37,749 nt of DNA, taken from contig JAUNFZ010000022.1 of assembly GCA_030524785.1 (NCBI GenBank), positions 1-37,749 of the forward strand, in the 5' to 3' direction. The stretch is from Eubacteriales bacterium (GTDB lineage: Bacteria; Bacillota; Clostridia; Lachnospirales; Lachnospiraceae). Shown here one piece after another: positions 16,534-25,648 of the stretch. The stretch's first letter is position 1; every line of letters begins with the position of its first letter. The position numbers and the translations under genes are program-made. The notes under the pieces were generated by a model. The model was not told the DNA's origin. It saw nothing but the letters and a program-made list of their open reading frames with translations, and did not search any database.

Positions 16534-17776
16534 ACAATTCTCCCAGGGCCTCTACACACTCGCAAAAGGTTCTCTCGCTGACCTTTCCCCTAAGCCCAAA
16601 CATCATTTTATTAATTACTTTACCGGCCGCGGCCTCCATATATTCCTGAAATGTCTGAAGCTGCGCCCTGGATTCCTCCGGCGGCATCATGGACAGCTTT
16701 TCCAGCTCTCTCACCTGCTTCTGTGTCCGCAGATGAAAGTCCTCCACCGCTGCCGCCCGAACCTGCTGCACTTTTGCAATCACATCCCGGCCCTCGTACC
16801 AGTCGTAAAATTCCCGCATCTGCTCCCTCAGAATTTCCTTTGCTCTCGCGATATCCTGAAGCGTCTGTTCACTCAGATGTCCCGCGTCAAAATCGTCAAT
16901 GTCAAACCGCGTGATTCCTTCAATGTCTTCCACACAGGGCTCAATGTCCCGCGGAACCGCCAGATCGATTAGCACCACGGGCTTCTTCAGATCCAGCTCC
17001 AGAATATCTGCTTTCTTCAGCGTATAATTGGGGCTGGCCGTAGCGCTCACTACATAATCGCAGGAGGGAAAGATTTCCATTCGCCGGCCGTAATCAATTC
17101 TCTGACAGCCCGCCGGAATATCCACAATCCCGCTTCGGTACTGGCGCACCGTCACCGTCACCTCGGCTCCCTCTAAGAGAAGAAGCCCGGCGGAAAGCTT
17201 TCCCATCTCTCCATTTCCGATCACCATACACTTTTTATCCCTCAGCACATATCCCTGTTCCTTCAGAACCTCCGCCGCCCTGTGTATCACAGAGCTGTCT
17301 CTGTCCCTCAGCAGAATTTCCGTCTTTACCTTTTTTGCCGCCGTCACCGCCATGCGGAACAAAACTTCCAGCACATTGTCCGCCGCATAATGCTCCCGCG
17401 CAAAAGCCAGGGCATCCTTCACCTGGGTGATAATCTGATCCTCCCCCAGAATCCGGGATTTAAGACCGCAGGACAATTCAAAGAGATGCTCTACCGCCTC
17501 TTTATCTCTGCGATTCACCGCATATCTGCGGTACTGTGCCACATCCACATTTTTTTCCCGGCAGAGAAGTTCAAACAGATCGGGCTCCTCATCCTCCTGT
17601 ACGCTGGCCCACACTTCCATACGGTTGCAGGTAGAGATGATAACACAGCCGCAAAGACCCGGAATGTCCTTCCAGGCCTCAAACGCATCTGCAATATTTT
17701 TTTTGGTAAAAGAAAAAATTGTTCTGACATCGACGGACGCCTTTGTATGGTCAATGCCTGTCATCTGTATACTCAT
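16454..17776 (-). CDS. hemA: Glutamyl-tRNA reductase
   Basis: HemA reduces glutamyl-tRNA to glutamate-1-semialdehyde, the committed step of the C5 route to ALA. The protein has 440 residues. The catalytic cysteine is Cys50 in IISTCNRMEVWA; GLKSRILGEDQIITQVKDA and the NADPH-binding segment KKCMVIGNGEMGKLSAGLLLL follow, then a helical dimerisation tail. The tail runs past the hemC start, with a Gly/Lys-rich end (GKQAGGDSVGDGKAGN). The start overlaps the cbiK stop (ATGA). No precorrin-2 dehydrogenase domain is fused to it. Confidence 0.96.
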   Translation of the reverse strand: MSIQMTGIDHTKASVDVRTIFSFTKKNIADAFEAWKDIPGLCGCVIISTCNRMEVWASVQEDEEPDLFELLCREKNVDVAQYRRYAVNRRDKEAVEHLFELSCGLKSRILGEDQIITQVKDALAFAREHYAADNVLEVLFRMAVTAAKKVKTEILLRDRDSSVIHRAAEVLKEQGYVLRDKKCMVIGNGEMGKLSAGLLLLEGAEVTVTVRQYRSGIVDIPAGCQRIDYGRRMEIFPSCDYVVSATASPNYTLKKADILELDLKKPVVLIDLAVPRDIEPCVEDIEGITRFDIDDFDAGHLSEQTLQDIARAKEILREQMREFYDWYEGRDVIAKVQQVRAAAVEDFHLRTQKQVRELEKLSMMPPEESRAQLQTFQEYMEAAAGKVINKMMFGLRGKVSERTFCECVEALGELYGQKDTYRKQGKQAGGDSVGDGKAGN

Positions 17777-18558
17777 TTTGCTTCCCTCGCATGGCGCACA
17801 AACATTTTCCGTATTCCCGGATACTCTCCCAGTCCTTTCATATGGCAGACCACCGGATATCCGGCGCTCTTAAAGCGGCTTGCCCAGGAATCTTCGCCGT
17901 CCCCTGACATATCGTTCTTCGCATGGTCCCCGGCCACAATCATAAAAGGGGCCAGATGGACGGCCACAGGGCGGTACGCCTCTACTCTGCGAAGCAATGT
18001 ATCCACCGAAGGATGCGCCTCTGCCGTGCCCACAAATATATTTGCGCTGCCCATATCTTTCAGCATATCATCAAGAGCGGCGTACACATGGTTCGCACAG
18101 TGCTCCGTGCCGTGTCCCATCAGCACCAGAGCCTCCTCCTTTGGAATCTCTTTCCATTCCCTGGACAGTACCTCTGCCGCCTCGCGGCTGTCTTTTTCTG
18201 TGGCAAGCAGAGGCGCCCCCACAAGAATTTCTTCAAACTCATCCCGAAACGGAAGAATTTCCTTTAACATCTTCTCGTTTTCTATTCCGTTCATCACGTG
18301 AGTCGGCTGAACAGTCACCCGGCGTATTCCATCCTCCTTCATACGCCAAAGGGCCTCTCCCACATCATCAATGGCTATGCCGTCCCTCTCCCGGAGCTTT
18401 TTCCGAATCATCCCGCTGGTCCACGCCCGGTAGACGCGCCGCTCGGGAAAGGAACGCCGGATTTCCTCCTCGATTCTGTCGATGTTCTTTTCCCTGGCGT
18501 CCTTATAGCTTGTTCCAAAGCTGACTGCCAGAATCGCCCTCTCACTCTGTATGCTCAT
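17773..18558 (-). CDS. cbiK: Sirohydrochlorin cobaltochelatase CbiK
   Basis: CbiK inserts Co2+ into sirohydrochlorin to start the anaerobic cobalamin branch. The protein has 261 residues, matching the long CbiK form and not the short CbiX. Family segments are AILAVSFGTSYKDAREKNID, VQPTHVMNGIE, LVLMGHGTEHCANHVYAALD (His149) and a second metal-binding histidine near residue 208 in FVGTAEAHPSVDTLL. It lacks a signal peptide, so it is cytoplasmic. It overlaps hemA by four bases, and the YARHG gene ends 11 bases before its start. CbiK-type enzymes can also use Fe2+; the setting favours cobalt. Confidence 0.94.
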   Translation of the reverse strand: MSIQSERAILAVSFGTSYKDAREKNIDRIEEEIRRSFPERRVYRAWTSGMIRKKLRERDGIAIDDVGEALWRMKEDGIRRVTVQPTHVMNGIENEKMLKEILPFRDEFEEILVGAPLLATEKDSREAAEVLSREWKEIPKEEALVLMGHGTEHCANHVYAALDDMLKDMGSANIFVGTAEAHPSVDTLLRRVEAYRPVAVHLAPFMIVAGDHAKNDMSGDGEDSWASRFKSAGYPVVCHMKGLGEYPGIRKMFVRHAREAK

Positions 18559-18569
18559 ACTGTTCCTCT

Positions 18570-19754
18570 TTAAAAGTTATTCAGGCCGTGAGCCTGTTCA
18601 TATTTCACCATGGTGGAAATATTTTTTATTTCAAAATCATTGAACACACGGCTGGCGTACTCCTCGGTAAAGTCGCTTCCGGCCACCGTAGGCTGATACC
18701 AGCTCTTGCTCCGGAAATAAGTGTCCAGCGCCGCATTGTTGAATATGCGTCCGTGCTTTGCATAAATCTCGTTGCGGGCCAGTAAAATTTCCTCTGCAGA
18801 AAGCCCCTGAAGTTCCTCCTCGGTAATGTAGCGGGTGCTGCTGTCCGCAATCACATAATCGTCCTCGTAAAAATACGTCTGTTCAGAGGATCCGCCCGCA
18901 TCCTGGGAGGAAGTGCCAAGAACGGATACAAACTCTCCCGGCAGCTTATTTTCAATCCCCTGATTTGCATAGTTCACAAAATACGTCTCCCCATACTGCA
19001 TGCTGTCCGAGGCAGCGTCTGCAATAAATGCGCTCGTCTGAGAGAAATCCACCGTCATATACCGTGAAATCATGCAGAGCCTGTCGGCAGAGTTTTCCTG
19101 CTCCAAAAGCGGCTGCCATACGATATCGGCGGCTTCAAATCCCAGATTATACGCCGTATTCCAGCAGGTATCCATCTGTTCCTGTGTAAAGGAACTTCCC
19201 ACAAGATGCACATTTGCCACGTCATAAAAGCTGCTGCCGTCAAATCCTGCTCCCCGCAGGCTCCAGCGGATACCGCTCGTTAGTACGGACGCCGTGTCCT
19301 TCGCCTCGCAGCAAACCACTGGGCCGCTCTGTGTCTCCACAAGAAATACGTCTATACGGGCTTCATTCCACTCCAGTATATCCTCCGCCAGCGTGTACTG
19401 GCCGATGCGCTGCAGTGTGTTCCCGCCATATTCATAAACCTCCGCCAGAAGGGTATTCACCGTCTGGCCCTCCTCATCCTGCTGGGGCTTCAGCCGTATT
19501 GCCAGTAGCTCCTCTGTGCCGTCCCAGTTCAGGTCCGTCTGTTTCAGCGCCAAAAAACCATCATAACTTTTCAGCTGCAGTTCTCCCGGCGCCACCAGAT
19601 AATCCGCGTCATAATATTCGCTGATCACATTGTCCTTTGAATATGTATAAAACAGACTCGCAAAATCTGCTCCGCCCTCCTGGGCTGCCGCCGAAGTTCC
19701 CGCTGCCAGAAGCCCCGCTGCCAGCAACATAGCTGCTGCTTTCGTCCTTTTCAT
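18570..19754 (-). CDS. Secreted protein with C-terminal YARHG domain
   Basis: The protein has 394 residues. A signal peptide (about 1-25, MKRTKAAAML to SAAA) directs export. The middle (about 30-300) is a region I cannot assign, with DLNWDGTEELLAIRL, which resembles the calcium-loop style of FG-GAP/VCBS-like sequences. The C-terminal YARHG domain (about 310-385) contains LLARNEIYAKHGRIFNN and YFRSKSWYQP, with Lys in place of Arg in the name motif. YARHG is an extracellular domain of unknown role. The ATG at 19754 follows AAGGGGG. It sits between cbiC and cbiK, and a possible promoter lies upstream. No corrinoid-binding feature is visible; a link to B12 is only positional. Confidence 0.8.
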   Translation of the reverse strand: MKRTKAAAMLLAAGLLAAGTSAAAQEGGADFASLFYTYSKDNVISEYYDADYLVAPGELQLKSYDGFLALKQTDLNWDGTEELLAIRLKPQQDEEGQTVNTLLAEVYEYGGNTLQRIGQYTLAEDILEWNEARIDVFLVETQSGPVVCCEAKDTASVLTSGIRWSLRGAGFDGSSFYDVANVHLVGSSFTQEQMDTCWNTAYNLGFEAADIVWQPLLEQENSADRLCMISRYMTVDFSQTSAFIADAASDSMQYGETYFVNYANQGIENKLPGEFVSVLGTSSQDAGGSSEQTYFYEDDYVIADSSTRYITEEELQGLSAEEILLARNEIYAKHGRIFNNAALDTYFRSKSWYQPTVAGSDFTEEYASRVFNDFEIKNISTMVKYEQAHGLNNF

Positions 19755-19809
19755 TATTTTATCCCCCTTTTTATGGTACTTCATGCCTTTTTCTTATGCT
19801 TTCTGCAAT

Positions 19810-19838
19810 ATCATACCATATCCGGCGTCATTTTTCAT
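19810..19838 (-). promoter_or_regulatory. Possible internal promoter before the YARHG gene
   Basis: ATGAAA (19838-19833), a 17-base spacer and TATGAT (19815-19810) lie in the 125-base gap after cbiC. The -35 matches only in part. If active, it would let YARHG, cbiK and the hem genes be expressed when the riboswitch has shut the upstream cbi genes. Confidence 0.4.
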
Positions 19839-19879
19839 TAAATCAGACTTAATATTTTCTGATATTGACGTTTTCCTCC

Positions 19880-20512
19880 TTATCTGCCGCCCGCCATATA
19901 GAGCAGGGCGTTGCAGATACAGGCTGCAATATTGCTTCCCCCTTTTCTCCCACGGGCCACAATATAAGGGATATCTGTCTCCATAATCAGTTCCTTTGAC
20001 TGTACCACGTTGACAAAACCAACCGGCACACCGATAATCAGCTCAGGAGAAATCTTTTTTTCCTGAATCAGCTCGTACAGCCGCACCAGAGCGGTAGGCG
20101 CATTCCCAATAGCAAAAATCAAAGGCTTTTTAAGTTTCGCGGCTTTGTCCATGCTGGCCGTCGCCCGGGTAGTACCCTTCTCTCTGGCCGCGCCTGCCAC
20201 GTCCTCATCCGACATAAAGCAGTATACCTCACCGCCAAACTTTTCCAACGCCTTTTTATTGATTCCCGCCTTTGCCATCTGCGTATCCGTCACAATACAG
20301 GCTCCCTTTTGAATGGCTTCCAGGGCTTTTTGTATCACGCCCTCTGAAAAGCAGAGATTATCGGCGTAATCAAAATCTGCGCTTGTATGAATACAGCGTT
20401 TGATCACAGGCCCAATATCCTCAGGCAGCTCTCTGCCGAGCTCCTCAGTGATAATCTCAAAGCTTCTTCGCTCAATCTCCATCGGTTCTACATTTTCCAG
20501 CTTTACCTTCAT
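19880..20512 (-). CDS. cbiC: Cobalt-precorrin-8 methylmutase CbiC
   Basis: CbiC moves the C11 methyl group to C12, forming cobyrinic acid. The protein has 210 residues, the family size. The catalytic histidine is His42 in KRCIHTSADFDYA. MEIERRSFEII, GNAPTALVRLYELI and GVPVGFVNVVQSKE are conserved family stretches. The ATG at 20512 follows GGAAGGGAAGG. It is downstream of cbiP (54-base gap) and is followed by the largest gap inside the cluster. Confidence 0.96.
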   Translation of the reverse strand: MKVKLENVEPMEIERRSFEIITEELGRELPEDIGPVIKRCIHTSADFDYADNLCFSEGVIQKALEAIQKGACIVTDTQMAKAGINKKALEKFGGEVYCFMSDEDVAGAAREKGTTRATASMDKAAKLKKPLIFAIGNAPTALVRLYELIQEKKISPELIIGVPVGFVNVVQSKELIMETDIPYIVARGRKGGSNIAACICNALLYMAGGR

Positions 20513-20566
20513 GTAACCTTCCCTTCCTTTCCCGCAGCCAGGGCTTATGCCATAGTATCCGCGCCG

Positions 20567-22087
20567 TCAGACCCCGGCGTCTAAGATGCGGTATATCATT
20601 TCCATATCCAGATACTTTCTAAGACCGTCAGCCAAAAGATCGTACTGGCTCTCCTTAAAGGCCGCAAAATCAACGGCGGCAGCCTGGGTCATATCAATTC
20701 CCTTTGCTTTTCCCAGCGCCTTCACCAGCGCTTTCACCACATTCTCCCTGTCAAAAATTCCATGCACATATGTGCCGTAAACATTCCCCAAAAAAGCGCC
20801 GTCAGGAGCCGCCGCCTTTCTTTTGCCGGCATAATCCGTAATTTCTGTCAGCCCTTCGCAGCCCGCTTTCAGGGTCGTCACACCCATATGGATCTCATAT
20901 CCCAGCATTTCCTCGCCGGAAAGCCCTGCCAAAATTCCGCCGATCTCCTGAAATTTTCCGTTCACCCTGGTTCTTGTCTTCTCGCCGGCAAACACCGTCT
21001 CCATCGGAAGAAGGCCCATACCGCGCATGGTTCCGCCGCCTTCCACTCCCTGGGGATCGCTTAAGCCTTCGCCCAGCATCTGATAACCTCCGCAGATGCC
21101 AAAAATCACTTTTCCCACATCCGCCGCCTTTAAAATGGCCGCTTCCAGTCCGCTCTGGCGCAGAAAACGCAGATCCTCCATGGTACTTTTCGTGCCGGGC
21201 AGAATAATCATATCCGGATTTCCAAGCGCCGCCGTGCTTCCCACGTAGCGCAGCGAAACGCCCTCTATGCTTTCCAGAGGATTGAAATCTGTAAAATTCG
21301 CAATTCTGGGCAGACGGATCACCGCAATATCAATCAGGGCCGCCTCTCTTTTTTCCGAGAACCGCTCTGTCAGGCTGTCCTCATCCTCCACCTGAAGATG
21401 CATATAGGGGGCGACGCCCGCCACAGGAATCCCGGTGCGCTCCTCGAGCATGGCAATTCCGGGATCAAGGATCGTTTTGTCTCCCCGGAACTTATTGATA
21501 ATCAGGCCCTTTACCATGGCCCTCTCCTCCGGTTCAAGAAGCATCACGGTGCCAATCAGTTGGGCAAACACGCCGCCCCGGTCAATGTCCCCCACCAGCA
21601 GCACCGGCGCTTTTGCCATTTTCGCCATTCCCATATTCACCAGATCATCCTGCTTCAGATTAATCTCTGCCGGGCTTCCCGCCCCCTCAATCACAATAAT
21701 ATCATACTTTTCTGAAAGCCGCTCAAAAGCCTCCATGACGACGGGAACCAACTGTTTTTTAAAAGCAAAATATTCCCTGGCTTTCATGTTTCCCAGAACC
21801 TCGCCGTTCACAATTACCTGGGAGCCGACGTCGTTGGTGGGCTTTAAAAGAATCGGGTTCATATCCACCGAGGGAGATATGCCGGCCGCCTCCGCCTGCA
21901 TCACCTGGGCGCGCCCCATCTCCAGTCCTTCCTCTGTAATGTAGGAATTGAGCGCCATATTCTGGGATTTAAAGGGCGCTGTCTTGTACCCGTCCTGCTT
22001 GAAAATACGGCAGAGACCGGCCGTTAAAAGGCTTTTCCCCACATTCGACATCGTTCCCTGCACCATAATCACTTTTGCCTTTGCCAT
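20567..22087 (-). CDS. cbiP: Cobyric acid synthase (glutamine-dependent amidase)
   Basis: CbiP (CobQ) adds four amide groups (b, d, e, g) to adenosylcobyrinic acid a,c-diamide using glutamine and ATP. The protein has 506 residues. The N-terminal synthetase domain begins with the P-loop-like [13 protein letters not shown] (about 9-21) and contains [13 protein letters not shown]. The C-terminal class I glutaminase-like domain contains [12 protein letters not shown] (nucleophile Cys at about 330) and GTYVHGIFD. It lies 14 bases after cobD on the minus strand. Its normal substrate is adenosylated, but the adenosyltransferase gene is not in the window. Confidence 0.96.
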   Translation of the reverse strand: MAKAKVIMVQGTMSNVGKSLLTAGLCRIFKQDGYKTAPFKSQNMALNSYITEEGLEMGRAQVMQAEAAGISPSVDMNPILLKPTNDVGSQVIVNGEVLGNMKAREYFAFKKQLVPVVMEAFERLSEKYDIIVIEGAGSPAEINLKQDDLVNMGMAKMAKAPVLLVGDIDRGGVFAQLIGTVMLLEPEERAMVKGLIINKFRGDKTILDPGIAMLEERTGIPVAGVAPYMHLQVEDEDSLTERFSEKREAALIDIAVIRLPRIANFTDFNPLESIEGVSLRYVGSTAALGNPDMIILPGTKSTMEDLRFLRQSGLEAAILKAADVGKVIFGICGGYQMLGEGLSDPQGVEGGGTMRGMGLLPMETVFAGEKTRTRVNGKFQEIGGILAGLSGEEMLGYEIHMGVTTLKAGCEGLTEITDYAGKRKAAAPDGAFLGNVYGTYVHGIFDRENVVKALVKALGKAKGIDMTQAAAVDFAAFKESQYDLLADGLRKYLDMEMIYRILDAGV

Positions 22088-22101
22088 AATATCCTCTTTC
22101 T

Positions 22102-23139
22102 CTACCGTACCATTTTCAGAACGCGTATCAGCTCTCTGTTTTCTTCATGGGTCCGCACTGCAATGCGGTAATACCCCTCCGATAATCCCCGGTAATTTGC
22201 ACAGTCCCGAATTAAGATGCCCTGTTCGCGGCATTTTTCGGCAAGTCCGGGCGTTCCCCCAAAAAACAGAAAATTTGCCTCGCTTTCATATACGTGAAAA
22301 CCGCACTCCCTAAGCTGTTCCCGCAGCCACGCCCGCTCTTTCCTTATGAGCTTTCGGGCCTGCTCCACATAGGCGTCCTCCCCAAGCGCCGCCAGGCCCG
22401 CCATCTGAGCCGGCAAAGACACGCTCCAGGGCTGGCGCATCTTTTCCATACGCTCCAGCAGATCCCGGTCAAAACAAATTCCGTAGCCCAGCCGCAGGCC
22501 CGCCATCGCATATGTTTTCGTAAAGGCTTTCAGGAGAAATAACTGTGGATTTTCCTTCAGATTTCCGATAAAATTGCTTTCCTCCGGAACATCTAAAAAC
22601 TCCATAAAGCAGACGTCCAATACCAGGCAGACGTCACGTCTTTTGCATTTTCCGAAAATTTGTTCCAAAAGCCCGCGCTCTGTCCGTACCCCGGTGGGAT
22701 TGTTGGGATTACATAGAAACGCCATGTCAATCTCCATATCCAGCCAGTCGAGATAATCTTCCTTCAGGGCAAACCCCTGCTCCTCCCGAAGCGGATAATA
22801 AAGGATCTCACACCCTGCTGTCTCCAGTGCCTGCTCGTATTCTGCAAATCCGGGCGATGCCAGCAGCGCCCTTTTTGGCTTTACCGCCTGCACCGCCAGA
22901 AAGATCAGCTCCGCGGCGCCGTTTCCGCAGATGATCTGCTCCGGCGAAACGCCTTCCCGCCGGGCCAGTTCCCGCCGCAGCGCCCTGCAGTTTACATCAG
23001 GATAATTTGCCGACAGGCGCACGCCCTCACAGGCCGCCTGTTTTACTGCCTCCGGTATTCCCAGCGGATTCAGGTTCGCAGAAAAATCGAACCGGCAGGG
23101 AGTGGAGTAGATGTCTCCGCCATGCTGATGATTCCTCAT
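22102..23139 (-). CDS. cobD: L-threonine-O-3-phosphate decarboxylase CobD
   Basis: This PLP enzyme makes (R)-1-amino-2-propanol phosphate, the linker of the nucleotide loop. The protein has 345 residues. It begins [10 protein letters not shown] and continues FSANLNPLG, both typical of CobD rather than histidinol-phosphate aminotransferase. CNPNNPTG (about 143-150) and [19 protein letters not shown] with the PLP lysine (Lys208) follow. It overlaps cbiB by four bases; CbiB uses its product. The threonine kinase that supplies its substrate is not visible here. HisC is the main alternative family, but the N-terminus and neighbours argue against it. Confidence 0.93.
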   Translation of the reverse strand: MRNHQHGGDIYSTPCRFDFSANLNPLGIPEAVKQAACEGVRLSANYPDVNCRALRRELARREGVSPEQIICGNGAAELIFLAVQAVKPKRALLASPGFAEYEQALETAGCEILYYPLREEQGFALKEDYLDWLDMEIDMAFLCNPNNPTGVRTERGLLEQIFGKCKRRDVCLVLDVCFMEFLDVPEESNFIGNLKENPQLFLLKAFTKTYAMAGLRLGYGICFDRDLLERMEKMRQPWSVSLPAQMAGLAALGEDAYVEQARKLIRKERAWLREQLRECGFHVYESEANFLFFGGTPGLAEKCREQGILIRDCANYRGLSEGYYRIAVRTHEENRELIRVLKMVR

Positions 23140-24176
23140 AAGTAAATTCTCCCGTTCACAAAAAACATGATTGCCTCCAGCGCCAGCAGTGCAAGAACCG
23201 ACGCCGCGTACATCAGCCGGTTGGCCCTTACAATATCCTTTGGCTCCACCGGCCGTATATCGTCGCCAATTGTCTCCTTCTTATAAAGCTCTCCAAAGTA
23301 CCAGGCGTCCCCCGCAAGCTGTACCTTTAATGCCCCGGCCATCACCGCCTCGGTCTGGGCCGAGTTGGGGCTTGCATGACGCATACGGTCTCTTTTAAAA
23401 ATGCGCCAGGCGTGTTTCATATCCATACCGCAGAAACCGGAAGCAGCGATCATAAAAAGCGCCGACAGCCGGGCCGGAATAAAATTCGCCACGTCATCCA
23501 GCTTTGCCGCAAATCTTCCAAAATAAAGATAGCGTTCGTTCTTATAGCCCACCATAGAGTCCATGGTATTGATGGCCTTGTAGAAAAATCCCAGAGGCGC
23601 GCCGCCCACCGCCATATACAAAAGCGGTGCAATCACGCCGTCAGAGGCGTTCTCCGCCACCGTCTCTATCGCCGCCCTGGCTGTCCCGGCTTCGTCGAGG
23701 CGCTGTGTATCCCGGCCCACAATCATGGATACCGCCCGGCGGGCGCCTTCAAGATCGTGTTCTTTCAGCCTGTCATACACCTTCATGCTCTCGTCCTTCA
23801 GAGATTTCATGGCCAAAAGCTGCCAGCAGAAAATGCTCTCCACCGTCAGGCGCAGATATGGATGAATCCGCTGTGCTCCCAGCAGAATCAGGAGCGGGAT
23901 GCCGGAGGAAACAAAAATCACAATGACCGCCAGCAATGTTCCCGCCAAAAATTCCCGTCTGCGGAAGGAATCCACCCCTTCCCGCGCTGTGCTTTTCTCC
24001 TTTGAAGACGGCTTTTCCGGCTCCTGTATTGAAATATGAAATAAATTTCGCAGAATTTTTTCCAGCGCCGCAATAAGACTTCCTATCATCCGGACCGGAT
24101 GATAGATCCAGCGCGGATCGCCAAACAAAAGATCTGCAATAAATCCGACCGCAAGGGCCAGCAGTGACAGTTTCAT
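23136..24176 (-). CDS. cbiB: Adenosylcobinamide-phosphate synthase CbiB
   Basis: CbiB is the membrane protein that attaches aminopropanol phosphate to adenosylcobyric acid. The protein has 346 residues. GFIADLLFGDPRWIYHPVRMIG is the family N-terminus. ETVAENASDGVIAPLLYMAVGGAPLGFFYKAINTMDSMVGYKN is the hallmark core, and RMRHASPNSAQTEAVMAGAL follows. Several membrane spans are visible. Residues about 52-72 form a charged insert (EPEKPSSKEKSTARE...) that I do not recall in shorter family members. It overlaps cobD and cbiA by four bases each. Confidence 0.96.
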   Translation of the reverse strand: MKLSLLALAVGFIADLLFGDPRWIYHPVRMIGSLIAALEKILRNLFHISIQEPEKPSSKEKSTAREGVDSFRRREFLAGTLLAVIVIFVSSGIPLLILLGAQRIHPYLRLTVESIFCWQLLAMKSLKDESMKVYDRLKEHDLEGARRAVSMIVGRDTQRLDEAGTARAAIETVAENASDGVIAPLLYMAVGGAPLGFFYKAINTMDSMVGYKNERYLYFGRFAAKLDDVANFIPARLSALFMIAASGFCGMDMKHAWRIFKRDRMRHASPNSAQTEAVMAGALKVQLAGDAWYFGELYKKETIGDDIRPVEPKDIVRANRLMYAASVLALLALEAIMFFVNGRIYL

Positions 24177-25648
24177 CTTTTACGTTCCTTATAGTATATA
24201 CATTTCTCAAGAAAATCCGCCGCCAGCGAAGGCGCGCCGTAGTAATACAGATGCGGAAATCCCGCCATCAGCGTATCCGTTTTGTGGATACATTTCCAGC
24301 TCCTCTTTCTCAGCGGCTTTCTGGCAATATAGCAGTCTCCGTTGTCCGTGCTGTCAAAGTAATGAAATTCGTGTCCGCGAATCTCCTGACTGTCTACTGG
24401 CTTCTGACTATCTTTCGCCTTCTGAACGTCCCCTGGATTCAGATTTTCTCCCGCTTTTTCCTCCTGAAGCACAATATATCCAAAGCGCCCCAGCCGCTCT
24501 GTGCGAAAGGCTCTCGCGTCAATCACCCCGGCCATGGGCCATTCTCTTTTATCCATATCCTCCATGGTACGGTGCAGATACATAAAGCCTCCGCACTCCG
24601 CCATGCAGGGCAGTCCGCCCTCAATCTTCTCTCTGATGTCTGTAAGCATGGAGCCGTTTTCCGAAAGCTGCGCGGCATATAGTTCCGGATATCCGCCATA
24701 CAGCAGAAGCCCCGACGCTTCCTCTGGAATCCTGGCGTCATGTATGGGAGAAAATTCCACAATACTTGCCCCAAGCTTTCTCAAAAGCTGAAGATTATCC
24801 TCATAAACAAAGCAAAACGCCTCGTCCCTTGCCACTGCGATCACCGGCGCCTCACGCCGGACCGCAGCCGTCCGCTCCGAGCAGAGCAGGCTCTTTAGCT
24901 TCTCCGGCACAGCCATCTTTGCCTGCCGCATGCCTCCGTCCAGAGGCTTCGCACTCCTGGCAAGCAAAAGCAGCCCGTCTATATCCAGGCTTTCCTCCAA
25001 AACCTTCGCCAGAACCTCAAGCTTTTCTGTAAGTCCCTCAATCTCTCCCGGAGTGACAAGCCCAAGATGACGGCTCTCAATCACGCCCTCCTTAAGTTTG
25101 GGCACATAGCCGTATACCCGCACGCCAAGTTCTTCCTCGATGCGCTTTTTCATGTCCCCATAAAGGCCCGCAGACATCTGATTCAGGATCACGCCCTTAA
25201 TATAGCTGTCGCGCCGGTAGCTCATATAGCCTCTGATATACGCCAGGACCGAAAGGCTCATCCCCTTGGCATTTACCACAAGCACCGCAGGAGTGCGAGT
25301 AACCCGGGCCACATCCCAGGCGCTCGCCTTTTCGGAAATACCGCCAAGTCCATCATAGTATCCCATCACGCCCTCGATCACAGAAACATCCGCCTCTTTT
25401 GCATTTTCTGCAAAAATCCAGCGGGTCGTCTCCTCGTCTGTAAAAAAGGTGTCCAGATTCCGGGACTTTGTCTTGAGTACTTTTTCATGAAACATGGGGT
25501 CAATATAATCCGGCCCGCATTTAAAGGATGTCACCTTGAGCCCACGTTTTTTCAGCACCCGCAGTATCCCGCAGGTAAGCAGGGTCTTTCCGCTTCCGCT
25601 GGCTCCCGCCGTCAGCAAAAATCTGGGGAATGTGCCTTCTTCTCTCAT
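24173..25648 (-). CDS. cbiA: Cobyrinate a,c-diamide synthase CbiA
   Basis: CbiA amidates the a and c side chains of cobyrinic acid with glutamine and ATP. The protein has 491 residues. The N-terminal P-loop is GASGSGKTLLTCG (about 15-27), and FKCGPDYIDPMFH and VIEGVMGYYDG are family signatures. The glutaminase domain has GLPCMAECGGFMYLH with its nucleophile cysteine, and GHEFHYF near the C-terminus. Just before GHEF lies a polar low-complexity insert rich in Gln, Lys, Asp and Ser (about residues 420-440). It overlaps cbiB and the cbiJ-E-T gene by four bases. Confidence 0.96.
   Translation of the reverse strand: MREEGTFPRFLLTAGASGSGKTLLTCGILRVLKKRGLKVTSFKCGPDYIDPMFHEKVLKTKSRNLDTFFTDEETTRWIFAENAKEADVSVIEGVMGYYDGLGGISEKASAWDVARVTRTPAVLVVNAKGMSLSVLAYIRGYMSYRRDSYIKGVILNQMSAGLYGDMKKRIEEELGVRVYGYVPKLKEGVIESRHLGLVTPGEIEGLTEKLEVLAKVLEESLDIDGLLLLARSAKPLDGGMRQAKMAVPEKLKSLLCSERTAAVRREAPVIAVARDEAFCFVYEDNLQLLRKLGASIVEFSPIHDARIPEEASGLLLYGGYPELYAAQLSENGSMLTDIREKIEGGLPCMAECGGFMYLHRTMEDMDKREWPMAGVIDARAFRTERLGRFGYIVLQEEKAGENLNPGDVQKAKDSQKPVDSQEIRGHEFHYFDSTDNGDCYIARKPLRKRSWKCIHKTDTLMAGFPHLYYYGAPSLAADFLEKCIYYKERKR

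Noticed and set aside
19825-19870. Hairpin after cbiC as a terminator (ATCAG / CTGAT)
   Set aside because: Only five pairs with a weak T-rich tail; not enough to claim an end of the cbi message.
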